Assembly: GCA_036939975.1 (NCBI GenBank)
Contig: JALLPB010000743.1
Coordinates: forward strand, 1-14,767
DNA: 14,767 bases
Direction: 5' to 3'
Source: Cyclostephanos tholiformis
Lineage: Eukaryota > Bacillariophyta > Thalassiosirophyceae > Thalassiosirales > Thalassiosiraceae
Position 1 is the stretch's first letter. The number at the start of each line of letters is the position of its first letter. The notes beneath the pieces are model-generated. The model was not told the DNA's origin and searched no databases. It worked only from the letters and a program-made list of their open reading frames with translations. Below are positions 1 through 7,540 of this stretch, one piece after another. Made by a program: the position numbers and the translations under genes.

Positions 1-160
1 CGCGATTTGATCATTTTTGGGGCAATCGAGTTGGGCGGGGGGGGGGGAACTTAGGTAAAATCAATCAATATAATAAACTATATTATTTCTTAGCCAATTT
101 ACAAAATGAAATAAAATCCTTCGAGCCATCCATCGATCACCCCATCGTGAAAGGGGGAAC
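1..160. repeat. Inverted dispersed repeat, copy 1 (continues off the left edge)
   Basis: The first 34 bases match the reverse complement of 4263-4296 at 31 of 34 positions. The similarity continues through an AT-rich core containing AAAATCAATCAAT (about 58-70, against about 4215-4242 reversed) and a shared CACCCCATCGTG (138-149, against 4174-4185 reversed). An 11-base G run (37-47) interrupts it. The same family therefore occurs twice in inverted orientation about 4 kb apart. The second copy lies inside the 1.5-kb element at 3848-5358, so this may be the edge of another member of that family. A minus-strand open frame crosses the region, but nothing in it is recognisable. Confidence 0.7.
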
Positions 161-492
161 GATGAGGTCAAACAACACGGTAACAATACAGCGGGGGGTG
201 ACGAAATGGTGACGAAATAATAATCCCTCTTCCTGTGCCATCTGACGGAGGAAACGTCATGATTCATCCTGAGGAGCACGATTGGCCTGCACAATGGGCC
301 AGCGTAGGCAGAGATGGACAATGACGATCGCAACGATCGATTGCGTACACGGTGGGGGATGGAGGGCAATGATACGGCCCCGGCGGTGCGCGATTCAGGC
401 GCAATGTTGCTGCCGTTGTGGCCGTTGCGGCCACAGAACATTGACAACAATACGAGGGCGTCCGTTATCTTGGAATTGTCTATCCCCGTTCG
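161..492. other. Repeat-derived region, no gene recognised
   Basis: Open frames exist on both strands (for example + strand 314-574 and - strand 61-525), but they overlap each other and show no recognisable domain. The region is GC-rich and leads into the tandem repeat at 493. I see no supported gene. Confidence 0.5.
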
Positions 493-762
493 CATTGGCA
501 GGACGCCATGTGGGATCGTTGGCATCAGTTCATGCGATCAAATCATTGCGGCGGCCTTGGGATGGAACCCATGAGGGAGGACGAAGAGACTGTTCAACAC
601 TAACACCAGAATTGTTGACGGTGACCGGATCAATGCAACCATGGCAGCTTTCATCATAATTACAATGATGATAGTGAACACTCTCATTCACATTGGCAGG
701 ATGCCATGTGGGATTGTTGGCATCAGTTCGTGTGATCAAATCATTATGGCAGCCTTGGGATG
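493..762 (+). repeat. Two-copy tandem repeat with 198-bp period
   Basis: A block of about 72 bp at 493-564, starting CATTGGCAGGACGCCATGTG, recurs at 691-762 with about 9 substitutions, mostly transitions. The sequence between the copies is not clearly alike, so either the repeat unit has diverged unevenly or only this block was duplicated. Both copies read in one frame as an IGR(T/M)PCGIVGISSCDQII-like peptide, which suggests an old coding repeat. No protein family is recognised. Confidence 0.75.
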
Positions 763-1379
763 ATTGTCATGACAATTGGTGGTGTAATGAATGGGGGTCC
801 ATCGTTGCCAAAATGTGAGCAGGGGAAGTGGTGATGACCGTTGGTTTTATGTGAGGAGGGTGCCAAAAAATAGCCATTGGATTGGCAGGGGCCAATTATA
901 CAAACAACAATTAAGTGTCATTTTGATACAGTTATAAAATGACAATACTAAATAAAAAAGATTATATATGGATTAGAACTTTTGATTATGAATAAAACAA
1001 TACAAGATAAAGTTTAATTAATGTTTCAGGTTTAATTTGATATTAAACTTTAATAATTTATCAAATTAGCTATACAATGTGTCGTTTACAAAAAATATGT
1101 ATCAAAATAAAATAAACTCTGACATACAGATCTTATCGAGTTGAACAACATTATATCTTAAATGCATAAGTTCAATAAAATTTGTTTTCAATACAATATA
1201 TTGTATCAAAATAAAAATATATCACAAATTGATGCAAATTATTGTATCTGCAGAAAAAATAAATTTTGGCAGATCAAAAATTGGGTTTTCAGAGGTAGGC
1301 AACACCCAGACACAAAAGTGGGAACTGTAATGGCAAAAAGGGGTGGATGGCAAATGGATTAAAATCAATCAATTTCAGG
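763..1379. other. AT-rich region without a gene
   Basis: From about 895 to 1260 the sequence is strongly AT-rich, with short repeated motifs such as TATCAAAATAAAA (near 1099 and 1203). The 66-codon + strand frame at 1162-1362 is AT-driven and has no recognisable content. Nothing functional is supported. Confidence 0.6.
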
Positions 1380-1666
1380 AGGTCACAAGGGCGCTACAAG
1401 AATTCAAGACATACCTATTTTTGAAACCGAGCTGTGCATTACCGTGGTCCACTTGCCAATGAAGTTCATGGCCATATTGGAGGCCACCCAGCACCTACAA
1501 GGCAGGTTCATTGGATTCATTGGGGATTGAATGCTGTCATGTGAACCAATGGCAGTCCTGTTCCTGACACAAGAGACGTGGCAATGGGTAAAGGGGCAAC
1601 AATAGCAGCCAGAGGACTCACCCTACTTCCTACTATGCCCCATGAGGTAATTGCCCTCATACTACC
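1380..1666 (+). other. Possible decayed coding relic
   Basis: A stretch after an acceptor-like TTTCAG (about 1373-1378) reads as short, stop-interrupted peptides, for example a frame beginning about 1449 with VHLPMKFMAILEATQ. Composition is coding-like and unlike the AT-rich DNA before it. The frame is broken by stops and I do not recognise the family. The MITE-like unit at 1667 begins directly after it. Confidence 0.25.
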
Positions 1667-1989
1667 ATTAAAGCCAGGGCATAAGAAATGCCGGGGCGTA
1701 AGAAACACTAACTAAAAAAGCCAAAAATCTAGCCAAATCTATCTAAATTGGCTAGAAAATTAAAAACAGTATAAATTAAATTGCGGCACAAGAAACCCTT
1801 GATGCAACCATTATATTTAGCGGATAATTAGGCATTTTTTATATGCTTGGCTTGACTCATGAGACTTACCACTGCTCCATTTCCAACTGAAAAACAACAT
1901 GCCCAGGAGTTGGCGGGAAAGCACAGGTGTCCATTTTAGACCTTCACACTTTGTCATTAATGTGTTTCTTATGCCCCGACTTCAATGGT
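1667..1989. mobile_element. Small MITE-like unit bounded by inverted repeats
   Basis: CCATTAAAGCCAGGGCATAA (1667 onward) is matched in reverse complement at 1966-1989 with about three mismatches in 24. A second, adjacent left motif, CGGGGCGTAAGAAACAC (1692-1708), pairs with 1962-1978 at 16 of 17 positions. The unit is about 323 bp, AT-rich inside and without an ORF, as expected for a non-autonomous element. The flanks end and begin in TA on the two sides, which could be a 2-bp target duplication but is too short to prove insertion. Confidence 0.5.
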
Positions 1990-2021
1990 AGAACACCTCA
2001 AGGGTAGCCCGGGGGAGCAAG

Positions 2022-2236
2022 CCCAAGCAACTGACTCATAACAGCACAACAGGATACACAGTGTGACAGCCTTTTTGCATTTGCAGTAGAAGCCATTACA
2101 GAGAGGGGCAATGCTTATTTTGGCCAATGGATGGAAAATCAGCTTGATAACATGATCCCCTTACTACCTTCAAATGGTGGTAAATGGGGCATTTTTGTTG
2201 CTAAATGGGACATAATGTCCGATAACAGCTTCAAAG
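2022..2236 (+). pseudogene. Open coding-like fragment ending at a splice-donor-like site
   Basis: After an in-frame TGA near 2030 the frame stays open for about 65 codons. It reads ...AVEAITERGNAYFGQWMENQ... and ends ...DNSFK, directly before GTATGT, a plausible splice donor. There is no strong start codon, so this could be an internal exon or an exon relic. Composition is protein-like, with regularly placed aromatic and charged residues. I do not recognise the family. It lies in transposon-rich DNA and may be part of an old element. Confidence 0.35.
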
Positions 2237-2697
2237 TATGTACTTTCACCTACTTAAATATGTGAAATGAAAAAATTTCCCAACTTTCCTATTTTGCATC
2301 ATCATCCTAAGTTCTGGAGAGAAAATCCCATAGGGTACATCATATTATCGACAAAAATATAGTTTTTCTTGTCATCTTTCTTTTTCTCATATTTTCAAAT
2401 AAAGGAATCCTACACTTGAAGTACATAAATATCTAATAATTTTGGACATTCTCCTCTTTCTTAATTGAATTACTTCCCAAGAACAATGTGGAAGATGCTG
2501 TCTTTTTTAAAACGAAAGCCCTACGTATGTTGGAGTGGTGTTTGAAAGAAAAAATCGGACGCTATTTTGATACTAAACCCTATGTATGTAGAGTTTTTGT
2601 TTGAAAGCCTTTGACTAACAGTGGTCTCTCAAGAACCAACCGCCATTGCACACCTACCTAAAACCACACACAACTCACAACTAAAAAAACATAAAAC
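2237..2697. other. Region without a recognised gene; short diverged repeat pair
   Basis: Mostly AT-rich. A motif of the form CCCTAYGTATGT...TTTGAAAG occurs twice, near 2519-2547 and 2578-2606. A CA-rich stretch (about 2645-2690) precedes the ATG at 2698 and resembles the CA-rich leader before the transposase at 13646. No gene is supported. Confidence 0.4.
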
Positions 2698-2890
2698 ATG
2701 ACCACCATGGTCCACCCAGCCTGCTGCTCTTCAGCGGCTCCAATTTTGAAGGTGAGTTCAATCATCATGCATTGCGAGATCAATATTGATCTTTGCAACA
2801 AGGCGATGTAATTTTTTGGTATAACTAACTAATCTTTATTTTATTGGCTATTTTCAACAGGTGGCAGCGCAGCGTGCTTGCTGACTAAAG
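2698..2890 (+). pseudogene. Candidate short spliced 5' gene end (18 codons, intron, then a stop)
   Basis: ATG at 2698 opens an 18-codon exon (2698-2751, MTTMVHPACCSSAAPILK). It is followed by GTGAGT, a branch-like TAACTAAC (about 2822) and a pyrimidine-rich TTTTCAACAG acceptor ending at 2860, giving a textbook 109-nt intron. The next exon runs in phase for seven codons and then hits TGA at 2882-2884. Another GTGAGT follows at 2891. The signals are good but the product would be only 25 aa. The likeliest reading is the 5' end of a decayed mobile-element gene, possibly the one whose body begins near 3508. This is inference. Confidence 0.35.
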
Positions 2891-3204
2891 GTGAGTTTTC
2901 TAAAGGTATTTCTTGTGTGTTTTGCGGCCGCTGCTTCTTAACAACATGCACTAACCCCAGCTATCTGGTGATATTTTTTTTGCCTATAAATATTTATTAA
3001 GTCTTCATCTAGTTTTGGCTTGGTTTTGGCTGGGGGGGGGGGGTCCCCATGGTCACCATGTTTTCGGTAGGGTAGGAATCGTAGCTGCGCCTTGGTAAGC
3101 AGTGTATTGTAGTATCATAGTGTATCATAGTATCTTAGTAAAAAAAATACTTATGGAATAAAAACTGTTAAATGTAATGTAGTCACACCATCCGAGGTAG
3201 TTCA
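2891..3204. other. Region without a recognised gene
   Basis: Contains a 12-base G run (3032-3043) followed by a short palindrome, GGTCCCCATGGTCACCATG. AT-rich flanks carry repeated GTATCATAG words near 3110-3135. No ORF or RNA gene is recognised. Confidence 0.5.
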
Positions 3205-3271
3205 GATGGGTGCGAAGCATAATTGTTTCTCACCTGAAAATTGTGAGAAACAATTATGCTTAGCACCCATC
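3205..3271. repeat. Long hairpin: 29-bp arms, 9-nt loop
   Basis: The left arm (3205-3233, starting GATGGGTGCGAAGCATAATT) and right arm (3243-3271) are reverse complements at 28 of 29 positions, with loop CTGAAAATT. No T tract or ORF is attached, so it does not look like a terminator. A fold-back element, a remnant of a MITE, or a small-RNA hairpin precursor are all possible. The near-perfect arms suggest recent origin or maintenance. Confidence 0.85.
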
Positions 3272-3507
3272 GGAAACCAAAAATGAAAACAGTTTTTAGT
3301 ATGATACATAGATAGGAACTGGTATGATAATTTTTTTTGCTCACCCTCTACATAGCTGGGAATTTATACGAAAAAATCACTTTTGGCCTTTTTTAAGCCC
3401 AACTAATAAATTAATAAAAATTCGTTACATCCCCTTCTAATATTTTGTAAAATGACCTTACTACCGGGGCATGGCAGTTTGATATCTGATGTTCCATCAA
3501 TATTGTC

Positions 3508-3847
3508 TTGCTGCGCACTTCTGATGTTCACATTGGGGCCCCTCATGCAGGGACTTCAGCGGAACTTGGAAAAGGGGTAGTCATGGGATCGCAGGCCCTT
3601 GGTCCATTCAAAACACTGGCAATGACCCAAGGAGGGGGCAGGGACACAGACACAAAGAAGGACTATGGGGAGGAAGACATCACATCCCTGATGGGCTTCT
3701 TGAACATCACAACTGGGAACCAACTACAGGACATTTGGGCCTATTTCCAGTCTGCTGGGAGCAAGAACACCGACGTATGCAGATGACAACTCATGGCTCG
3801 TGTGAGCTGCTGGGCACATGACAGGCACATACCCATTGACACTAGTG
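3508..3847 (+). pseudogene. Relic of a repeated ORF, 5' part (interrupted by a transposon)
   Basis: The frame reads ...VHIGAPHAGTSAELGKGVVM... with a later EEDITSLMGF...IWAYFQSAG block and is broken by TGA at 3784-3786. It continues in the same frame (QLMARVSCWAHDRHIPIDTS) up to the insertion at 3847/3848. The second half resumes at 5363 on the far side of the inserted element. The TGA and the missing upstream start show it is dead. The style resembles ORFs repeated many times in diatom genomes, but I cannot assign a family and give no function. The 3508 start is a TTG, so the true 5' end is unknown. Confidence 0.6.
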
Positions 3848-3874
3848 GACTGGTTCTCATCCTAGCTGGATCAC
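3848..3874 (+). repeat. Left terminal inverted repeat
   Basis: Exact reverse complement of 5332-5358 over 27 bases. Preceded directly by the AGTG target-site copy at 3844-3847. Confidence 0.95.
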
Positions 3875-3896
3875 TTCATTACATTTTTAATTTTTT

Positions 3897-4062
3897 TGGT
3901 ATTAATTCCTATGTGAAAAAAACCAACGGTTTTCTGAGCAAGAAGTTCTTTGCAATTTGTGTAACTAAATGTCTAGCATAATTATAATTATCTACTATCT
4001 ACAATAATACAAAAAAGAACAACAACTTGCCTCTTGTTGGTTTCCCACATAGGAATAATAAC
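3897..4062. repeat. Subterminal inverted repeat pair inside the transposon
   Basis: GGTATTAATTCCTATGTG...AACCAAC at about 3897-3926 is matched in reverse complement at about 4034-4062 with a few mismatches and one small indel, around a spacer of about 107 bp. It may be a nested smaller element or a subterminal structure of the host transposon. The spacer holds no ORF. Confidence 0.65.
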
Positions 4063-4119
4063 GAATAGATGATCCCTGGGCCAAAATAATGGAGCCCGAC
4101 CATGGTGGAGCCATTTGCC

Positions 4120-4297
4120 ACACCTAGTGGCACAGCTATCTCGATTGATGCAAAACCCTTGCAGCGCCATCTCCACGATGGGGTGGTTAATTCCATCAAC
4201 CGCCTGAGAAATGAATTAATTTAATAAATTGATTGATTTTATTGTTCTTTTTTAGGCATACTCCAACTTGATTGCCCCCAAAATGATCAAATCGTGC
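4120..4297. repeat. Inverted dispersed repeat, copy 2
   Basis: Reverse-complement partner of window bases 1-160 (31 of 34 identical in the best block, 4263-4296). It contains a TTTTATTGTTCTTTTTTAG tract (about 4237-4255) that looks like an intron 3' end, followed by an open stretch reading AYSNLIAPKMIKS. It may therefore derive from a captured or former gene. No family is recognised. Confidence 0.65.
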
Positions 4298-4311
4298 TCC
4301 CCCTGTGCCCC

Positions 4312-4860
4312 TGGCCTACTCTCATCCTATACTATCTCCTCCCCATCGAGGCCGCTCATTTTTGGTTGGTTGTTGTTTTTTGTACATCATTTTGTGGCCA
4401 TCTAAGGCCACGATGTATTTTTATCTTTGTTTATTTTTGTGCTCAGTTTGCCGCCCCAAACGACCACAAAACGCCCCCCACACAAGTTCCGCTGTGGTCT
4501 AGCACCTTCTCTGATGTCCTTCCCATTGCCAAAACCAACTTTTGGTTGGTTGTTGTGTCCCCGCATTGAACGGCAGCCACCTATGGCCATGGCCCCATCC
4601 CCCTCTCTCTTAATTTTTGTCAATTTATTTTGACGACCGAACCAAAGACACAGCATTCCCTCCACACATTCAGCCATGGTCACGAGTCCTCCCCGACACC
4701 CCCCCCATTGCCCAGGCCAACTTTTATGGGATTGTTGCATGTATTCGCAAAATGGTAGCCACCTTTAAGGCCAAGGCACCCCCCTCTTCCCACTATTTTT
4801 TGATCAGTCTCTTTTTGCCCCCCCAAATGAGCAAACCACTGACAGCAAACGCAAGCCTTA
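4312..4860 (+). repeat. Three diverged tandem copies of an approximately 182-bp unit
   Basis: Units begin near 4312, 4495 and 4677, each with TGG(C/T)C or TGGTC followed by a C-rich TCC...CCCAT block. Internal landmarks recur at a constant offset: CCCATCGAGGCCGC (4341), CCCATTGCCAAAACCAAC (4523) and CCCATTGCCCAGGCCAAC (4706), then GGTTGTTG, a CCACCTxxGGCCA block and T-rich TTTTTGT tracts. A partial fourth start may lie at 4861. Several overlapping open frames here are by-products of this repeat and not separate genes. Confidence 0.75.
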
Positions 4861-5331
4861 TGGCTCATGGCCTGTGCATGGCGTTGGGGAGCGGCGGCAC
4901 CATGGTTTAATGGCAAGCTGCTCTACCCAAGGAGAGAGAGGGAAAAGCTGCTGGGTGGCAGCAGCTCAAGCTGGTTGTTGTGTGTGTTGTGTTGTGTGAT
5001 GTGTGGCTGTCTTTTGTGTTGTGTTTGCGCATTACAATCGTTTTTAAAACCCATTTTGTAACCACCCAAGCCAAAATTTCCCCCAATTTTTGAGCATGAT
5101 ATCATGCTCTAATGCGGACTCCCAGCAAATGTAACACATCTGCATGTACTGAGGGTGTGTTACATGTGATAAAAATTGGGGGGTGCAGTTAGACTTGCCC
5201 TTCATGTTTAGGGGGGAAAATACCCCTTGTTTGTGCTAGTGTACACTTTGCTTCTACGATGTATAATATAGTACTTAAGGTACAGTACATTTCAACACAA
5301 AAAAAAACTAAATCTTATAGGAGCGTAGAAT
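4861..5331. other. 3' interior of the transposon: GT-rich microsatellite and palindromes
   Basis: A GT-rich tract (about 4977-5005) is followed by a perfect 18-bp palindrome, GAGCATGATATCATGCTC (5092-5109). Next is a hairpin with 12-nt arms, ATGTAACACATC and its partner at 5154-5165 (11 of 12 paired). No gene is supported; the short open frames are low-complexity. Confidence 0.6.
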
Positions 5332-5358
5332 GTGATCCAGCTAGGATGAGAACCAGTC
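5332..5358 (-). repeat. Right terminal inverted repeat
   Basis: Begins GTGATCCAGCTAGGATG and is the exact reverse complement of 3848-3874. Followed directly by the AGTG target-site copy at 5359-5362. Confidence 0.95.
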
Positions 5359-5362
5359 AGTG

Positions 5363-5940
5363 TGTACCTGGAGGGCATGACAATTTAGGCAAACATCAAA
5401 CTCAAGTTTAATCCAGGGGAGGGGGTAGCCCACCCCACCTTAGCACGGTGGACAAAGGACTAATGATTATGGCCTGCCATGGATGCACAAGCGCTGAAAC
5501 AGAACAAATTTGGGAACGTGAGAAAGCCCTGTCAGCAATGGAGAACACACGCCAACTCAACAAACTGTTATGGTTATCCAAAGGTGTTACACGAGCCCCC
5601 ACAGATAACATCTGGGAACTCAAAAGCAACATTGCTACGTTCATGGCCCTCATTTGGGTCCTGTTTGGGTCGGCTGAGCTGGAAATGTCACCGACATGTC
5701 CGCAGAATGTCATCCTGAGTGTTGCTCTAAATTTCTAAAAGAAGTTATGGTGCAGAAGGATAATTGTATGCCAGAACATTGCCACATGATCATGTGGGCC
5801 ATTCTTGACAATGGATGCACACACTTCAACGATGTAAAAACTACATTGGATTTTAAGGGCCCAGATAAACCAGTTTTCCCCCAGTTGTTTCTGATTGATA
5901 TTCTGCAAAACATAATACTCTTCTCAAAGTCTTCAAGGGT
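5363..5940 (+). pseudogene. Relic of a repeated ORF, 3' part
   Basis: Continues the relic left at 3847. It reads VYLEGMTI, then a stop, then a FNPGEG block. After a frameshift near 5450 there is a long open stretch (GLMIMACHGCTSAETEQIWE... to ...FMALIWVLFG, about 5452-5672). After another frameshift comes CSKFLKEVMVQK...MIMWAILDNG...VFPQLFLIDILQNI (about 5717-5910). At least one stop and two frameshifts make it non-functional. Helical, aromatic-rich blocks and a WAILD-type motif recur in ORFs I associate with repeated diatom genes, but no enzymatic motif is visible. The function is unknown. Confidence 0.6.
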
Positions 5941-6300
5941 TTTTTTCCTGAATGACTCATAACATCCAAATCAATGTTTCCACAGAGGGTTCGACATCAA
6001 ACACTGATCCCAAGGTGATTTTGATGTGGCATAAAATCCTGGTACTGCCATGCCCCTGGTTAGCTCATTATATGAGGAGTTTTTCAAGGTGACAGTAACT
6101 GTTTTCTTTTAAATATTATTTCAACTTAACTAAGTGATTCGCTATCACTGGGACCCAAGAAAGAACAAAATAGTTCCTCTGGGGGATCAAAGAATAAGAC
6201 TACATCATGAGAATGATGGCAACAGGTGGCCCATTATCTGCGGTCCTGCAAGACGGCGAAGTAGCAGTGGAAAGAGGGTCAAAAGAATATTTTGACAACA
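5941..6300. other. Inter-relic region, possible upstream part of the piggyBac-like relic
   Basis: Short open stretches are present (for example a + strand frame near 6240 reading VLQDGEVAVERGSKEYFDN), but stops and shifts prevent a reliable reading. It probably includes decayed upstream transposase sequence, since the recognisable C-terminal part starts at about 6301. Confidence 0.35.
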
Positions 6301-6881
6301 TTTCAATACACACAACCATTTTATTGGCATTTCAAATACCACCACATGGTTGATGATCATAATAACCTTTGTCGTGTAGTGTCGGCAATTGAAGAGAGCT
6401 GGGTAACTAATAATTAGAAGCGCCTTGCTTTTCTCTTGAATTTATCTGAAATCAATGCATTACTTGCATTACGTTACTTTGTTATTGGGAGAAGCAGAAT
6501 TCAGGATGCCTGACTCTGAATGAGTTTTGTTGGAGGTTGGCTTGGCAGCTCATAAATAACCCTTGGCTGCATGAGGAGGAGCAGGAGGCTGCACGACAAG
6601 CCCCCACCAGCCCTATTCACAAGCTCATTCCTTCCCCAAACCATGCTCGGATTTGGTTGAGAGGAGCATGGATATGTGATGCCTCCAACAGGTACCAGCA
6701 GTGCTTCTGCCCCAAGAAGTGCAAAAAACACACTAGAACTTATTGCGTCAGTGAGCCAGGGAAGTGGCTTTGTCAGGACTGCCTCCCAGCTAATGTTCTT
6801 GAGTGTGATCGGAGTGCGTTAACATGGTCAGCCAGTCAGTCGATTTTTGGGGGGGGATTGGACTATGGAGCTTACACCTAA
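6301..6881 (+). pseudogene. piggyBac-like transposase, C-terminal relic (frameshift and stop)
   Basis: Read in pieces: WHFKYHHMVDDHNNL...EESWVTNN (6301-6414), a TAG at 6415-6417, then KRLAFLLNLSEINALLALRYF (6418-6480). After a shift of reading frame at about 6481 comes YWEKQNSGC...EFCWRLAWQLINNPWL...RGAWICD. It closes with a cysteine-rich tail, CFCPKKCKKHTRTYC...GKWLCQDC. The order resembles the end of DDE_Tnp_1_7 (piggyBac) transposases: a (V)D-N motif, a tryptophan/leucine-rich segment with an NA pair, an L-rich helix and a C-terminal Cys-rich zinc-binding domain. The upstream catalytic Asp region was not found. Stop plus frameshift make it inactive. The family call rests on recognition, not a search. 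Confidence 0.7.
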
Positions 6882-7052
6882 TTTTTCATTACATATTGGT
6901 TAAATTTACTTGGAAGAACTCATTACATCAGTGAGCCAGGGAAGTGGCTTTGTCAGGACTGTCTCCCAGCTAATGTTCATGATTGTGAGTCGATTTGGGG
7001 GGGGGGTTGGACCATGTAGCTTTCACCTAATTTTTCGTTATATAATGGTTAA
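6735..7052 (+). repeat. Direct duplication of the transposase 3' end (180-bp offset)
   Basis: AGAACT(T/C)ATT(G/A)C(G/A)TCAGTGAGCCAGG... at 6735 recurs at 6915, including the Cys-rich coding segment, the G run and the following TTCACCTAATTTTTCxTTA block. Copy 2 lacks about 36 bases around the copy-1 sequence GAGTGCGTTAACATGG. The duplication is local, and its copies are close in sequence, so it is younger than the decay of the gene. Confidence 0.85.
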
Positions 7053-7540
7053 ATATCCTGAAAAAACCAAATACCATACCATAGCTCTCTTCAAGTTCTA
7101 TCTGCAGATAATATAATTATATTTAAGATACATGTATTTTTCAGTGAGTCATAATTTTTTTTGTAACCGCCGGATTCTGAACAGAGGAACAGAATTAACT
7201 TAATTATTTCTACTTCTGTCAGGTGAGCAACCCATCACGAATGGGCCGAGGAATTATTGAGCATTGTACCAGTCCCTTTGTGGAGGGCTACAGGGGCATT
7301 TCTTGGGTGCAAAAATCCATTTTTGCCCCTGAAAATCGCTAAGAATCCCCCCCAAAATGACCAAGCAGCCTTAGGGCAAATTTTGGGCGTGTCATAGTGT
7401 CCACCCTCTCTGTCACAGCAAATATTATCATGGGGGACTAACTTTTAAGCCTCTACTCCATCCATTGCCACGGTGTGGAGCCACTATGACAAAAGAGAGG
7501 AGGAGTCTATGCACCCAATTCCTTACTTAGATGCATCACG
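7053..7540. other. Intergenic region upstream of the 421-aa gene
   Basis: AT-rich to about 7210, then moderate GC. A small hairpin GCAAAAATCCATTTTTGC lies near 7309-7326. The 5' untranslated region and promoter of the gene at 7541 presumably lie in the right half, but no clear TATA or initiator element is evident. Confidence 0.45.

Larger units (their letters stand above)
3848..5358. mobile_element. Non-autonomous DNA transposon, 1511 bp, 27-bp TIRs, 4-bp target duplication
   Basis: Both ends carry a perfect 27-bp inverted repeat beginning GACTGGTTCTCATCC (3848-3874 and 5332-5358). It is flanked by AGTG on the left (3844-3847) and AGTG on the right (5359-5362). Removing the element and one AGTG joins DTS (left) to VYLEG (right) in one frame of the surrounding ORF relic, which independently supports the boundaries. 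No transposase is visible inside. The interior has an inverted repeat near the left end, a copy of the repeat at window position 1, and a threefold 182-bp tandem array. TIR plus a 4-bp duplication marks a cut-and-paste DNA element; I do not assign a superfamily. Confidence 0.92.

Noticed and set aside
3190..3215. A-box-like word (TAGTTCAGATGGG) suggesting a tRNA or SINE
   Set aside because: No matching B box, no cloverleaf and no A-rich tail; the sequence is explained by the hairpin arm.
4294..5105. Overlapping ORFs on both strands (60-112 aa)
   Set aside because: All fall in the C-rich 182-bp tandem array and GT-rich microsatellite inside the transposon; no domain or conserved start.
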